NCBI GenBank assembly: GCA_007844125.1
Contig: CM017572.1
Location: 41,401,137-41,465,136, forward strand
Direction of reading: 5' to 3'
DNA length: 64,000 nt
Origin: Sinonovacula constricta
Taxonomy: Eukaryota; Mollusca; Bivalvia; Cardiida; Solecurtidae
Shown: positions 12,501 through 24,116 of the stretch, piece after piece
How positions within the stretch are numbered: the stretch's first letter is position 1
Layout: every line of letters starts with the position of its first letter
The notes under the pieces: model-generated
What the model saw: the letters and a program-made list of their open reading frames with translations, nothing else
Database searches by the model: none
What the model was told of the DNA's origin: nothing
Position numbers and translations under genes: made by a program

Positions 12501-15392
12501 CTACAAAGATGATTTTCATTTACAAACATAACATAAAATGAATATACTGCATATTTTTTAAAAATACAAGGTCAAATTACCCTGTAAAAGCAAAACATCA
12601 TTCAGCCTGTTTGTCACAATTTGAGGTAATAAACAGGCAGTACCAATATCTTCAGTATTGTGACTAAGAAATAAAATATGGAAAAAAAAGGTTTAAGATT
12701 ACCATGGACAAATCTCTGTTGTTGTTTTTCAACTTTTCCTCCTGTCGTTCTAGAAACAAGTAAAACACAAAGCTTTACAAAAAGACAGGTTTCGGTGTAC
12801 AATAATAAATGTGAAAAGTGTTAAATAATTGCTTATGAGTATGTTAACTTAAAGATCTTTTGCAAAGATAGTAACTCATGAAAATAAATATCTAGCTTGA
12901 CTGGCAGAATTTATTCCTATAAACTGTTAAAAGGTATTTAGTCATGGCATATCATTTATGCTCAATTTATTGTTTTGTTATTTGTTATTGCACCGACAAA
13001 ATTTTCGTCATATTGACAGCATCCAGCTAATTACTGGTGAAGAGAGACCCCAAATATATATCTGGGTAGGACCACCAGCGCACAGGTCAGCTGAAGACCT
13101 GCTCATATGTAAGTTCTTGCCCCAATTAGGAATTAAACCCACGTGGTAAGGAGCTGAGGATTTACACGTCAGCAACTTTAACAGCTCGGCCTTGGGCACC
13201 CTATGCTCATTTATTTAATTGAGGTTATGTTTTGTGATCAACAAACATTCTTAAATTACTAATACATACATAAAATGGTCAATTCTTACCAATTTTTTTC
13301 TTTTGGTTTCTATCTGAGGCCTCTACTTCTTTTTGCTTTTCCACTGAAAAATATCAGCATATGTACCCGGTAGTTAATAGGTTTTCAATTACAATACAAT
13401 TAGAAACAATAAATATCAATTAAATTTTTTTATATCCATTTTGGAAATTTGAAACAAATAAAAAATCAGTACTCAATGACATTTTACTGCCCTCCTCATG
13501 ACCTCACAGATGTTCCTGGTATGATACCGCATATGCTGATAAAATCGTCTGAGGTTCACACAAATACATAAACACTGTCTGATGTATATGCAGGTTTTTA
13601 AGAAAAAAAAAAGAAGTCATCCCACATCAATCTCACAGTATTTAAGTGGAATATTGAATTTGTTACAGTAAGTTAAAAAATAAAAACGTAGCTTACACTT
13701 TTTAGATTGCTTTTCAACTTCCGCTTTCAACTTTTTGTACTTCTCTGTTCTGTATACTAAGACCCATGTCAAACCTGAAAGAACATCCAATGTTGTATGA
13801 TTAAACAAAAGCTGTCCATAGACAATGTTCTCTTTGTTTGATAGATATTTGTTAGTAAACATGATTTTAACTTTAGCAAACACCTTAATCAACACAAAAC
13901 AAATTCTTCGTCAAAAAAGAGGAATAACTCTGCTTAAATAAATTTTCGGTCACCAGCCCTATTGCACTGTCACTGACCCATTATTTATTCACATACTATA
14001 ATGACTCCTACTTAATTTACATCAAAATTAACAAACCATAACTTCGGGGGATTCTCCCAGCAATCAATAATTGATATTGTCAATGGAAGCTATCACTTTT
14101 GTTCATCACAATATCGCATTCCTAATTAAAGTTATTGAGAGGAAAAGATTTTTTTTCTATTTTTAGTAACAATGACCTTGACATTGACTCCAACAGCCCT
14201 AATGTGGAACAAGACCTGTATCTTCAGATGTAGCACCTGCATTTAAATCTATCAAGCCTTTTGTAAGTTATCTGGAAAATATGAAAACCAACAGACCGAT
14301 CAACTTTGTTTGTTTGGGTATAATTTGTTTCGGAATCATGGTTTTAATTACAAAAAGGAGAAATTAGACAACTACATTTACAATTTTGTTGATTTTATTG
14401 CTATTTCTGTTTTAAATGCAGGTCCAAGCGGACCTGCCATATCTGCAAAATAAAAAAATATGTGAATGTTTACAGTGAAATATGATACGCTAGGTCATAT
14501 ATATATATACATAGAACTATGGTAACCCTGATAAAATGTTTTTATTGCATTCTATTGTTGTTTAATATTGTGGCAGAAATGTTTACTATATATTTTTTAG
14601 TAAATTACCATCCTTTATGATCCACCTGGTTGATTGTCATTTTATAAATATTATATGATTAGCTTGAGACCCATTTTTAATACAGATTAATACAGACACA
14701 GACACACAATTCATACCGGCTATTTGGTCATTGGCAACTTCAGGTAAATCTTACCTCCAATCTTGACCAAGTCACACTTTTCTTACTTACAATTAACATG
14801 CTCTTACCCTCTCTTGATAAAATTGTTATATTGTAAACCGTAGGGTAAATTATAAAAATTATTGATGTTACTCTTAGGTTAAACATAAAGTTTGATACTT
14901 CTTAATTTTTTTTTCTAACCCAAACACTTGAGATAAACTGACTCCCTTCTGGTAAAATAATATAAAACTGGTAATGGTGAATCCATGGAAATAGGATTAG
15001 TATGGTTACAATATCTTGAAGTGTTTCCATTGCACTATTTTACTAAGTTGCAGTTGGCCAATAAATTTTGATGGTCGAACCAAGACAACATGGACAGGAC
15101 TACTGCACAATAGCGGGCGCTAAAAGTACGGTAAATTGCACGTGCTACTTTGTTGTATAGACAACATTGACCACATAATATATTTTAGATACATTAACAG
15201 TGATTATTTTGCGAATTTGATAAAGACTTGCCAGCTTGGCAGTCCACGAAAACTCATTACTTAAACTTAATTGCCTCAATTTAAACGCATTGCAGCTTAA
15301 ACATGCCAAATTACATAGTGTTTTCACAAACCTTCTCCTAGAAGAGCGGTACATATAGAAATAAAAACTATAAGAAGACAGTCTGCCAACAT
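9505..15392 (-). CDS. TMCO1: TMCO1, calcium load-activated calcium channel, complete in 7 exons
   Basis: Small ER membrane protein of the Oxa1 superfamily (with EMC3 and GET1). In mammals it releases excess ER calcium and is part of the multipass translocon. Exons on the minus strand: 15392-15332, 13774-13697, 13343-13290, 12749-12703, 11117-11050, 10636-10492, 9597-9505. They sum to 546 nt, 181 residues plus stop; human is 188. Visible order: N-terminal membrane segment (MLADCLLIVFISICTALLGE), TWVLVYRTEKYKKLKAEV, a basic coiled coil ending in ERQEEKLKNNNRDLSM, a second membrane segment (MFAIGFAFTSLLSMF), the near-invariant FDGRVVAKLPFTP, then LSHRNLAGEDYTDCSFIFL and a third hydrophobic segment, and a short tail ending TQMTK. 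The first intron has a weak donor (GTTTGT). The start at 15392 matches the family start; an in-frame upstream ATG at 15512 would add 40 residues. Convergent with GORAB. Confidence 0.95.
9765..9910 (-). mobile_element. tRNA-derived SINE, family C, old fragment in TMCO1 intron
   Basis: Antisense to + and diverged. TACATCACAC, TTTTGGCAATAACCAGCTAT, GAAGACC and TCTGCAGGAAAAGTTCT follow in the family order. The frames at 9718-10015 are within this relic and are not genes. Confidence 0.45.
11310..11375 (-). mobile_element. SINE family C head fragment
   Basis: Only the B-box side remains: ACACGAGTCCACATGGT then GAGGCTAAGCAGTCAGAGG, which parallels the heads at 8980 and 13130. Confidence 0.35.
12030..12190 (-). 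mobile_element. SINE family C, heavily diverged copy in TMCO1 intron
   Basis: CATTGCACCAACACAATTAT marks the reversed tail, followed by TGCCACCAATAAAC, GCTCACAGGTAAGAAGA and TTGAATCCC in the expected antisense order. Confidence 0.4.
12305..12470 (-). mobile_element. SINE family C copy in TMCO1 intron
   Basis: TTATGGTCATACTGGCAATG, TTATTGGTGGAGAAAGACCC and GTCAGCTGAAGAAC, then GGTCACTCTAACCGCTGACA, match the antisense family consensus from tail to head. Confidence 0.65.
12980..13202 (-). mobile_element. SINE family C, near full-length copy in TMCO1 intron
   Basis: The best antisense copy: TTGCACCGACAAAATTTTCG, the GCATCCAGCTAATTACTGG tail, ATATCTGGGTAGGACCACC, TTAAACCCACGTGG (B box reversed) and AACAGCTCGGCCTTGGGCA (A box reversed). 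Frames on both strands here are element sequence. Confidence 0.75.
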
Positions 15393-15760
15393 TTTGTCAA
15401 TGTCTGAATTACAAATTAATTCAGCGACCGGACGGTTAACCGGAAATAGATTTTGCAGAAGCTGCCGGTGTAACGTGTGAACAATTATAAAGTAAAAGTC
15501 ACACGACCCCAAGCTCCAAGGCTTACCCTATTTCGAAAGTTTAAGTTATACACTTATTTGAATGCTTTGTGAATTCACGGGTAGAAGAGTTATTATTATT
15601 TTGGAATATTTTAATATATGTGCATTTTTTTCCTGTAAAATACGTGCAAAAACGATTGAAGTACTGACCATAATCGGATAAAATTTCTTTTCATTTTCTG
15701 TCCCGGAGATCCCCGGCTCGAAAGTGTAGAAGGGGTCATTAAACTGCCGTTGTAACTATG
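15393..15760 (-). promoter_or_regulatory. Probable TMCO1 5' UTR and promoter region
   Basis: Immediately upstream of the TMCO1 start and richer in CpG than its surroundings (for example GCGACCGGACGG at 15423 and CCCGGAGATCCCCGGCTCG near 15700). An in-frame ATG at 15512 lies here. No TATA box or initiator can be assigned with confidence. Confidence 0.4.
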
Positions 15761-16341
15761 TGTTTGTTCTTATTTGCAAGTGATTGATACACTATTAGAA
15801 ATATGAGATGAAAAGATTTATCTGTCAGAATAACAAATGATATGGGCCCTATATTTTCAATTAGTGTATTATTTAAATCAGAGTTATGCTCCACTGATAT
15901 AACAACAATATGCCTCACGTCTTCATTATTTTGCGTCGCCTTTGATGCTTCGCATCACCGACTTTTCTTGTACTGGTAATGTACAAGACTGTTATATGAC
16001 TGTTCCATTCCGATAATATAGTTATTTGATTAAAATGTATTTACCCTATATTATTTATTTGTCTCAGTTATTTATTCGATAGAAAAAATAATGAAAATAA
16101 AGTGCATGTATATCTCATTCAAAATATTTATTCAGTATTTATAATGACAAAATATTAAGATACATATGATAACAGTTACTCCTGCTGATAGTTTTAGTAC
16201 ACAGCTGTAACATCACACGATGCATATCATATTCAACTTTAGGGCCGGTTGGGTTTAGCCTTTATTAAATTTATATCTCCTTCTACTTATATCTGGCTTT
16301 CTGGCTTTCTTCCTTATAGTGTGATAAATCTGTAATTACAA

Positions 16342-16448
<107 letters not shown>

Positions 16449-16489
16449 TATATACAGCGAACATATATAACGACATATCAATGAATGTG

Positions 16490-17400
16490 TCATTGTTCAA
16501 AAAGTGATTATTTCGGAGTGATCAGGAGACTTAGTCAATGAACTATTTGTGGCTATGGAAAGCATTTTTTGTGTACATTCCGTTAATTATTAAAATGTGA
16601 AACTGTTGAAATAATCACCAGTTATGTTATTTAAAGCGTAAAATCTTGATGCAAACCTTTTTTTTTATTAAGATGACATATTTTGACTCATTAACCCTTC
16701 TAAATTTGACTATGAGCTATTTAGATTTTTAATATTAGCTCAGGTTTAAAAAGTGACTCTGTGAGCGGCCACGGGCCAGCTCGATCGACTATTTGTGACT
16801 GATAAAGCACTTTTTTGGATTAGCTTCATAACATTTTTCGTTAAGGTCATCTAAATGTTTAGCAAGTAAATACAGTAAAATTGTAAGTACATTCTTTAAA
16901 CTGATCCAAAAGGTATAGTTTGACCAATGAACCTACTGAAACTTGACTATACGCTATTTAGTCATATGACTATTCGTGACTATTTGTCACCCTTTTTGCG
17001 CTATTTATACACATTTCTGATTAGATTTTGGTCTCAAACCAACGAAATGACCTTTGTAATGCAAAAGAACATTTATTTATTCATTCATTCATTTATTTAT
17101 TCATTTATAATAAATATATTTATGATAAATGAAAACATGAAGCCTATGCCTGAAATCGACTATACGCTGTTTAGTCATTTGACTATTTGTGACCGTTTTT
17201 GCGCTATTTATGTACATTTCTTATTTCGGTCTCAAAACAACGAAATGACCTTTTCCTAATGCAAAAGAACATTTACAATAAATGAAACATGGAACATATG
17301 CCTATATAACAGCCTGTAATCGACTTTACGCTGTTTAGTCATTCGACTATTTGTGACTATTTGCTGTTTAGTCATACCGCTTGTTTACCGAAAGATACCG
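16490..17400. repeat. Unclassified repeat cluster with GACTATTTGTGAC motif
   Basis: Two clear copies (about 16937-17065 and 17150-17262) share GACTATACGCT, TTTAGTCAT, TTTTTGCGCTATTTAT, GGTCTCAAA and CAACGAAATGACC. A third partial copy lies at 17315-17370 and looser ones at about 16530 and 16705. One copy includes the palindrome TAGTCATATGACTA. No coding potential; the frame at 16927-17259 is repeat sequence. Confidence 0.7.
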
Positions 17401-18019
17401 AAAAAGACTTTGTTTTACCGAAATACACTTAATGGAATGTAATAAAAGCATCATTTTTTTGTTTTATTTAGTTAATATGTTGAAATATAAGTATATAAAT
17501 TAAATGCCAAAGACTCTTTATAATTTAATGTGTTTTTAAAATTTTGCAGTACTTAGTCATGTTGCGTATTGCCTTGTTGTCTTAGTTGTTTCCCCTTTAA
17601 CAAAGCCAAAGCAAAATTTTGGTGGAATGTCTTCTTGTCTATTATATTTAATTGTTTGTTTATATTTTATTGTTTGATAGCAATCAGAGCGCAGTGGGTG
17701 CTTAACAATTTATTAATTAGTGATACAATTAATTAGTGACAAACTTATTGTGTCTAATTGTAATTCGAGATACAAAGTGAATACTGTTTGTTATAACACT
17801 CCCAAGAAAAGTACAATAAAAGGGTTACATAGCTAGGGGGTCTCGAAAGCACCCTAGCCCTAGTAGAGTATATTGGTAAATTCTCTGGCCTAGCATCTCA
17901 TGGGCTTTCTCATAAACAGACAGAGTTTCTTAGAACTCCAACTTTTGTCTTAAAGTTAGATGCCTCACTGGGTAGAGTTAGTTACAAGTTACATGTACTC
18001 ACGCTCAGATTGCCTCTTT

Positions 18020-18391
18020 CAGGCGCGTATCTGGGCCGTTTTTGAAGTTACGCACAATTACAAGGGAAATAACCTTGTGTAGTAATACTTTTGAATATAT
18101 TCGGTTCTTTTTTAATGAATAACAGGTAAAATGCGGATATGCGAGGAGCTTAACGCAAAATATGAACGACTAAAATCCTGACGTGTATAAGTTCAATCAT
18201 TTTAAACGTTTTCAACTTGATTGGTGTGGTAATAAGATTTTATAACATAGAAACTACGGAAATAAAATATATCATTCCTAACCCGGGTTAGGCATCGACT
18301 TTCTTAGTGTTTTTTGGTACTTTTAGATTTTTGATTTTTCGAACGAAGGTTACGCACGTGCGTAAAGTGCGTAATGGCAGAAACGCGCCTG
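18020..18391. mobile_element. hAT-type MITE, 372 bp
   Basis: The ends are inverted copies starting CAGGCGCGT; the left continues ATCTGGGCC and the reversed right continues TTCTGCCATTACGCAC. Internal TTACGCAC motifs recur near both ends. The flanks are GCCTCTTT (18012-18019) and CCCTCTTT (18392-18399), an 8-bp target duplication with one mismatch. An 8-bp duplication with a CAGG end fits the hAT superfamily. No ORF. Confidence 0.75.
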
Positions 18392-18545
18392 CCCTCTTTA
18401 ATATCAGCTTTCATTGTTAATCTATAATTAGTTCTCTTATATATGTGGTTGTTATTGGAACTTAAAAAACATTAGTTAGAACACGATCTTGTCGTTCTCT
18501 GTTTAAAAGCCGATAACAGAATTTTAATTTTATAGTTATACAGAT

Positions 18546-18758
18546 ATGCCTTCCACTGTCATACAGGGAAACCATGCAGATGACAAATGGAGACCTGAAT
18601 ACTGTACTAAAAATATTGGTCTGTCAATTAAAGGAAAGAGGAATCATAAAGTAACATGGCTAGCCAATCAACTTGGAATCCCTACAACACTAAGTATTCA
18701 GACTGATCCATTTTTACAGACATTAATGGACATAACACATACAGTGAAGGATGAATAA
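18546..18758 (+). CDS. Hypothetical 70-residue ORF, possible terminal exon
   Basis: Open frame of 70 codons preceded by TTTTATAG, which could be a splice acceptor, and followed by AATAAA overlapping the stop with a second AATAAA a few bases on. The peptide (with KWRPEYCTKNIGLSIKGKRN) is hydrophilic, with no membrane segment or known motif. I do not recognise it. It could be the last exon of an unplaced gene, an old retrocopy, or chance. Confidence 0.2.
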   Translation: MPSTVIQGNHADDKWRPEYCTKNIGLSIKGKRNHKVTWLANQLGIPTTLSIQTDPFLQTLMDITHTVKDE

Positions 18759-19022
18759 AAGATTTGAATAAAGTTGATGTTTTGAAATTCATCAGTGTAA
18801 AATGCAGTCGAAATAGATTACAAGTTGTGGAATCAGTTAATTTTGAACATTTTGACTTATATATGTAATTGCGCCTCCAGTACATAAATATATATTGAAT
18901 CTAATTATTTATAAACAAAAAACAATAACGAAATGTGTGCCGGCAGGAAACAATAATTTTGTTAATTTTATCTCTGCAAAATTACCAGATCCCTTAGCCT
19001 TTCTAATAATTATATTGTTAGG

Positions 19023-19110
19023 TATTTTAACACTTCGCCCTTTTCACACTTCGCCCTCCCTTAACTTGTAACAGTTCGCCCCTGATCGGTAACAGCTCGC
19101 CCTTGATTTA
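19023..19110. repeat. Short tandem TTCGCCC repeats
   Basis: CACTTCGCCC, CACTTCGCCC, CAGTTCGCCC and CAGCTCGCCC occur at irregular 17-27-bp spacing. Confidence 0.55.
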
Positions 19111-19496
19111 CTTTGTCATTGTGTTGTGAGACAGTAATCAAGTCAAACTGTTCTGCATTTCTAAGCAGTACAACATTTTAACTATAGAAATTACAGCATG
19201 ACTTTTATCTAAAGCTATCAAGTGGAGATTAGGTCGAGCTGTGTGCTGGTCTTCCTGTGTACCAGACTGCAAAACAGAATACATTTTGGTAATTAAACAT
19301 AAACATTATTTGGGTTGCATAATTTTGCATGCAGACAGACTCCAGCTCCAAAGTTCACTAGTATGTGTCTCCAGAGTTTTTTAATCAACCACCCTCTTTT
19401 TGTGTGTAAATAAGAAACGAAAATAAGTCTGCTGTTCTGTGTTTACAGGCGAGCGCATAACCGGAACCCCCACCCCACTTGACATCAAATCACGGT

Positions 19497-22400
19497 ATGA
19501 CTATTTACCGGATATGAATTCATATCCGCGGATATGAATCTGGGGTACGGATATGAATGTGAAAATAATTATTTACGAGCCTTTCTTTAGATTTTTCTGT
19601 GTTCAAATGCCATATAATGTATTTGGTGGTATATAAAATAATTTAGATTAGGTATTCTAATAATTAAATAAAAAGTATGGATCGTTGGCAGGGCGGGGGA
19701 GGTACGAATGTGAACGTTTAATTATTTACCAATTATTATCTACCAATTATTTTGTAATATTCTTATATACTTCGATACACTATTATTAATGTTAACTAAT
19801 GAAATTCTTTTAATGAAAGTATACACGCCTTTACATAATTATTGTATATAAATATAGCCGCACCAGTGTTTATATCCGTGGTCATGTGGGGTACGGATAT
19901 GAACGTTAAAATCATTATTTACAACTTAATTTGTAATATTCTTGTTTACTTTGATGAAATATTATTATATTTAATTAATAAAACTCCCTTCTTTGAAAGT
20001 ATACACGCCTTTACATAATCATTTCACATAAATATAGCCGCACCATAGTTTATATCCGTGGTCATGTGGGGTACGGATATGAATGTTAAAATCAATTTCT
20101 ACAATTTAATTTGTTAGATTCTTGTTTACTTTGATACAATATTTTTGTAATTAATAAAACTCCTGTTCATAAAGTTATACATGCCTTTACATAATTATTT
20201 CATATAAATATAGCCGCTCCAGAGTTCATATCCGTGGTCATAGAGGAGTATGTATATGAACATTGTAATGTTTGTTTACTTAGATGCAATGCTTTTATTT
20301 TTACATGGGCTAGGATGCAGTTTAAACCAATGAAGTCAAGGCGATTGGTTGTTCGAAAGGGGAAAACTACAGACAGTTTCAAGCTTGTAATCCAAGGGGA
20401 ATATATTCCTTCGTTAACAAACAACCCATTTAAACGTCTAGGGAAGTGGTTTGACTCCCAAATTAAAGACGGTAAATACATTCTGCAACAGCAGGCGGTA
20501 GAGGGGCTGCGCAGAATTGAAAAGTCAGACCTTCTTGGAAAGTTTAAAGGCTGGATATTCCAGCAAGGACTTCTGCCCAGATTGATATGGCCGTTATGGT
20601 GAATAAAGTTATCATCAGCACGGTTGAAAAGGTAGAGCAGACAATTAGTAAACACTTGAGAAGATGGCTGGGATTACCACCATCCTTCACAAGCTTGGGG
20701 TTCTACAGCAAATCCAACAAGCTCCAGGCGCCTTTTACCTTTCTGGTAGAGAAATTTAAAGCAGCTAAAGCCCGACTCTTCCTGACTAGATTCTTCAGAC
20801 GAAAGAATCCGTCTAGCAAACATAAAATTGAGAACAGGCAGGATCAATCGGTGGAGCAGGCAGAGAGCAATCTCTCATCAGGACATTGTTAGAACAACAA
20901 ACAAGGGAAGAGAAGGACTGGGCACTAGACAGAACCAAAGATGGGGAGAAGCTAACAAGATGGAGAAGGGGTCCATGGTGCAGAAAGAGATAAGGAGAGT
21001 AGAAAAGGAGTCAATGTCAGCTAAGTCTGTAAAGTTAGGCTCGCAAGGAAACTGGACTAAATGTAATGCGATACCAGAGAGGATCCTTACATGGCAGGAA
21101 CTGTGGACGAACCACTACAGTTAAGCTTTCTCCTTTGTTCAGTACACGATCTTTTCCCAACTGCAGCCAACTTACACCTATGGAAACTGCCATCGTGGCA
21201 GAAGACCCATCGTGCCAGCTGTGTGATCGCACACTGCATCACATACATACTGGTTGTCCTACCGTTTTGACTCAAGGACGATACAGGTGGTGCCATGATA
21301 AAGTCCGTACGGAATTGACACACATCCTTGAAAAGGAGAGAAGGAAAAAGAGATTTCAAAAGTAAGAGAGACCAAGACCTTATCATTTTGTGAGAGAAGG
21401 GACTAAGAAACAGTCGAACACAACGCCTACCAGTATCCTTCAAGAATCAGATAGTTGGGAACTCCTGGTAGACCTTAGGAAGAGGCTCTAGTTTCCGGAG
21501 GAAGTGACCAACACAAATCTCCGACCCGACATTGTCCTGTCAAGAGATCCCAAACGAGTGGTACTGGTTGAGCTCACAGTGCCTTGGGAAGAAAGAACAG
21601 AGGAAGCACATGAGATGAAGATGACCAATTTAGCTGCTAAAAGGGTTTCTAGCTGGCTCTGGATATAGCGTGGTAAACCACGGCTGGCCAGGTGGAAACT
21701 GATCACTTCATCCACCCCTACCATTCCGAGGGTGTTCTTAGTAAGGGAGCGAAACACCTTATGACGATGGCACTTTGCGTAAGCAGTTTACCAGTATTGC
21801 TCAACTCGGTTTGCATATTTATTACAGAAATTTCACGTACTTAGGTGTGAGTACATATTCGCACCCCTTATTAGTAGCCGCTGATTTTTGTGTACCTATA
21901 GTTGCATATTTGTAAACAGCGAAAAATTGGGTAATATAGCTTTTATTATACAAATGAATTGGTTATCCTTAATAAAAAGAGCACAAATATAAGTTACAGT
22001 ATTGTAGTCTTTTTAACGTTTATTATCCGTATTCCATGGGTCTGTAATTCTGTAATTTGTCATGTACCTAAACTGATACATACCGATTATTATATTGTAA
22101 GGAAGAGTCATTTAGACCTTTAAACAATGGTCTAAAGAATTAAATGTAGCAATGCGAACAGAAACAATGCTGTTGATAACGATTTTCAGTGTTTAGCGTC
22201 CATGCCATATGTACAATGGTAGGAATTTCGGTTTGGCTAAACACGAAACGGATATGGCTTACCTGATGTGATAGCTTTTTTCATTAAATCACAGTTGTAT
22301 GTTAAATAATAATACCTAAGTAAAATTATTGTATTGAAAGAGAATGCAACAAATGTACAACAAACACATAAATATATAATATATGCGTGTAAATAATGAA

Positions 22401-23547
22401 TTTTGCGTTCATATCCATACCTTCTATGTCCACAGATGTGAACTCTGGTATGGTATTATTTAATAACAACAATTATGTAAAGACTCGTAGAATTTCATCA
22501 AAGTGGTTAAGTGACTTGATTAAAAAAAATTATATAACAACACAATTTACAGAAAAAAAAATTAGGGTTGAAGATAGTAAGTTTAATTTTCATATCAGTA
22601 CCCCGTATTTTCACAGATATGAACGTATGTGCGGCTGTCAGTATATTTATTATTAGTAAGTGTGTTAAAGTACCTCTATCAAAGGATGTAAAACATTAAA
22701 ACTAGTTCTATTTCTTTACAATTAACAGAATTATAAAAAGCGCTGTAGATTGCAATCTTTTTGTTCATATCCGTACCCTGTTTGTACACGGTTATGAATT
22801 ACCATATAAAAAATGTTCGTTTAATCAGCCTCGATTGTATGTTATAGGACAAAAAGTTACATTATTTAAATTATAGAATTTTCTTCTAGAAAACACATTT
22901 ATGTCACATACATGGGTGTATATAATGTGTTTTTTTTTACATTCATATCCGTACCCTGTATGTCCACAGATATAAACTCAGGCGCGGTTATGGGTTTATG
23001 TATTGCCAACAATTCTGTAAAAATCAGTAGAACTTCATACAATTTGTTAAATTATTTTTTTAATTATTACCTTAAAAATACAAAAATATACCAATTATAG
23101 GTGAAAATGTTGTTTTTTACGTTCATATCCGTACCCTTATGTCCACGGAAATGAACTTCCGTGCGGCAATCGAAATATTTATTAGCAGCAAATGTGTACA
23201 CAAGTTATACTTCTTTAAAACGAGGAAAAGTAATTAAATCAATTACATTTCGTCAAAATTAACAGAAATAAAACAAACAATGCTGCAGATGGCAATTTTA
23301 ATGTTCCTATCCGTACAATGTATGTCTACGGATATGAATTCCCATAAGTCGGTTTTTATTACATCAATCACAATTACAATTAATACGAGAATACCTAATG
23401 TTAATTAATTTTATTTATAGAGAATACATTCATGTTACTAAAAGAAATAAATATAACATAAATGGGTGTAAATAATGTTTTAAACGTTCCTTTCCGTTTC
23501 TAGGAGTCATATCCGCGGATATGAATTCATATCCGGCAAATAGTCAT
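19497..23547. mobile_element. Foldback-like element, 4.05 kb, with inverted hairpin arrays
   Basis: The ends (19497-19537 and 23507-23547) are inverted copies over 41 bp with one mismatch. Each holds ATGACTATTT, then CCGGATATGA, ATTCATATCC, GCGGATATGA; this is the 10-mer CGGATATGAA in alternating orientation three times. Inward of each end lie units of about 180 bp, each with a hairpin of TTCATATCCGT and ACGGATATGAA about 12 bp apart. Left hairpins are near 19542, 19693 (weak), 19870, 20050 and 20227; right ones near 22410, 22592, 22767, 22943, 23124, 23302 and 23486. The right hairpins are reverse complements of the left ones. The centre holds a broken LINE fragment. No clear target duplication is seen. 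The architecture resembles Foldback/Galileo elements, whose ends are tandem arrays; the superfamily is not established. Confidence 0.75.
20300..21760 (+). pseudogene. Decayed LINE 3' part: reverse-transcriptase thumb and endonuclease-like region
   Basis: Four overlapping frames in different phases (20234-20602, 20587-20892, 20828-21124, 21066-21365) and a further stretch at about 21490-21660 read as pieces of one protein broken by frameshifts. Early pieces (WARMQFKPMKSRRLVVRKGK; LRRWLGLPPS) resemble the C-terminal part of non-LTR reverse transcriptases. The last piece has RPDIVLSRDPKRVVLVELTV, a PD-x13-E spacing like the restriction-like endonuclease of R2-type elements. The 5' two thirds are missing. 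It lies wholly inside the foldback-like element, so it was captured by it or inserted into it. Confidence 0.7.
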
Positions 23548-24116
23548 TCCCCACGCGATGTGTCAATCTCCCATGCAGAGTTGTCGTTCGTTCCTCTCTC
23601 ATGAATGTATGCGGCATTTAATTGTTAAATTACTAAGTTTAAGCTGAAAATCATTTTAATAACAAACCATTTTGTAAGAATGTGCTGAGCTTAAACATTA
23701 TCGTCTCAGGTACATTGCGCTTAGGCAACACAAACGTTTTTCGTTAACTATATTTTGTTTGTAATGAGTTTTCGCTAGTTTGGTTTGTAGATTTGCACAT
23801 TAATAGTAAGATGGCAGATATTGTGAAAAATATTAGATAAAATTTCAGCTGTTTCAGATAATTGCCATCACATCTGTCTCTTCTGACAGCATTATTGTTT
23901 AAGAATGTACATGTTTGCAGTTTATTACCAGGCAAAGTAAAAGTCTATTTTGTGGAATCCACTTTTTGGCAGGATTTCATTCACATTATTTACACTGTAA
24001 TGCACAGATTATATTTGCATATTTATACAGATTTACATACACATTTGAAATCCTTATGCCATCTTGTTTATCCATGTTCAATATGTTTCATTATCATTTC
24101 TACAACTATTTGCAGA

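Noticed and set aside
16927..17259. 110-codon frame
   Set aside because: Inside the GACTATTTGTGAC repeat cluster and made of low-complexity repeat sequence.
20200..20655. 151-codon minus-strand frame
   Set aside because: Antisense shadow of the LINE fragment and hairpin unit.
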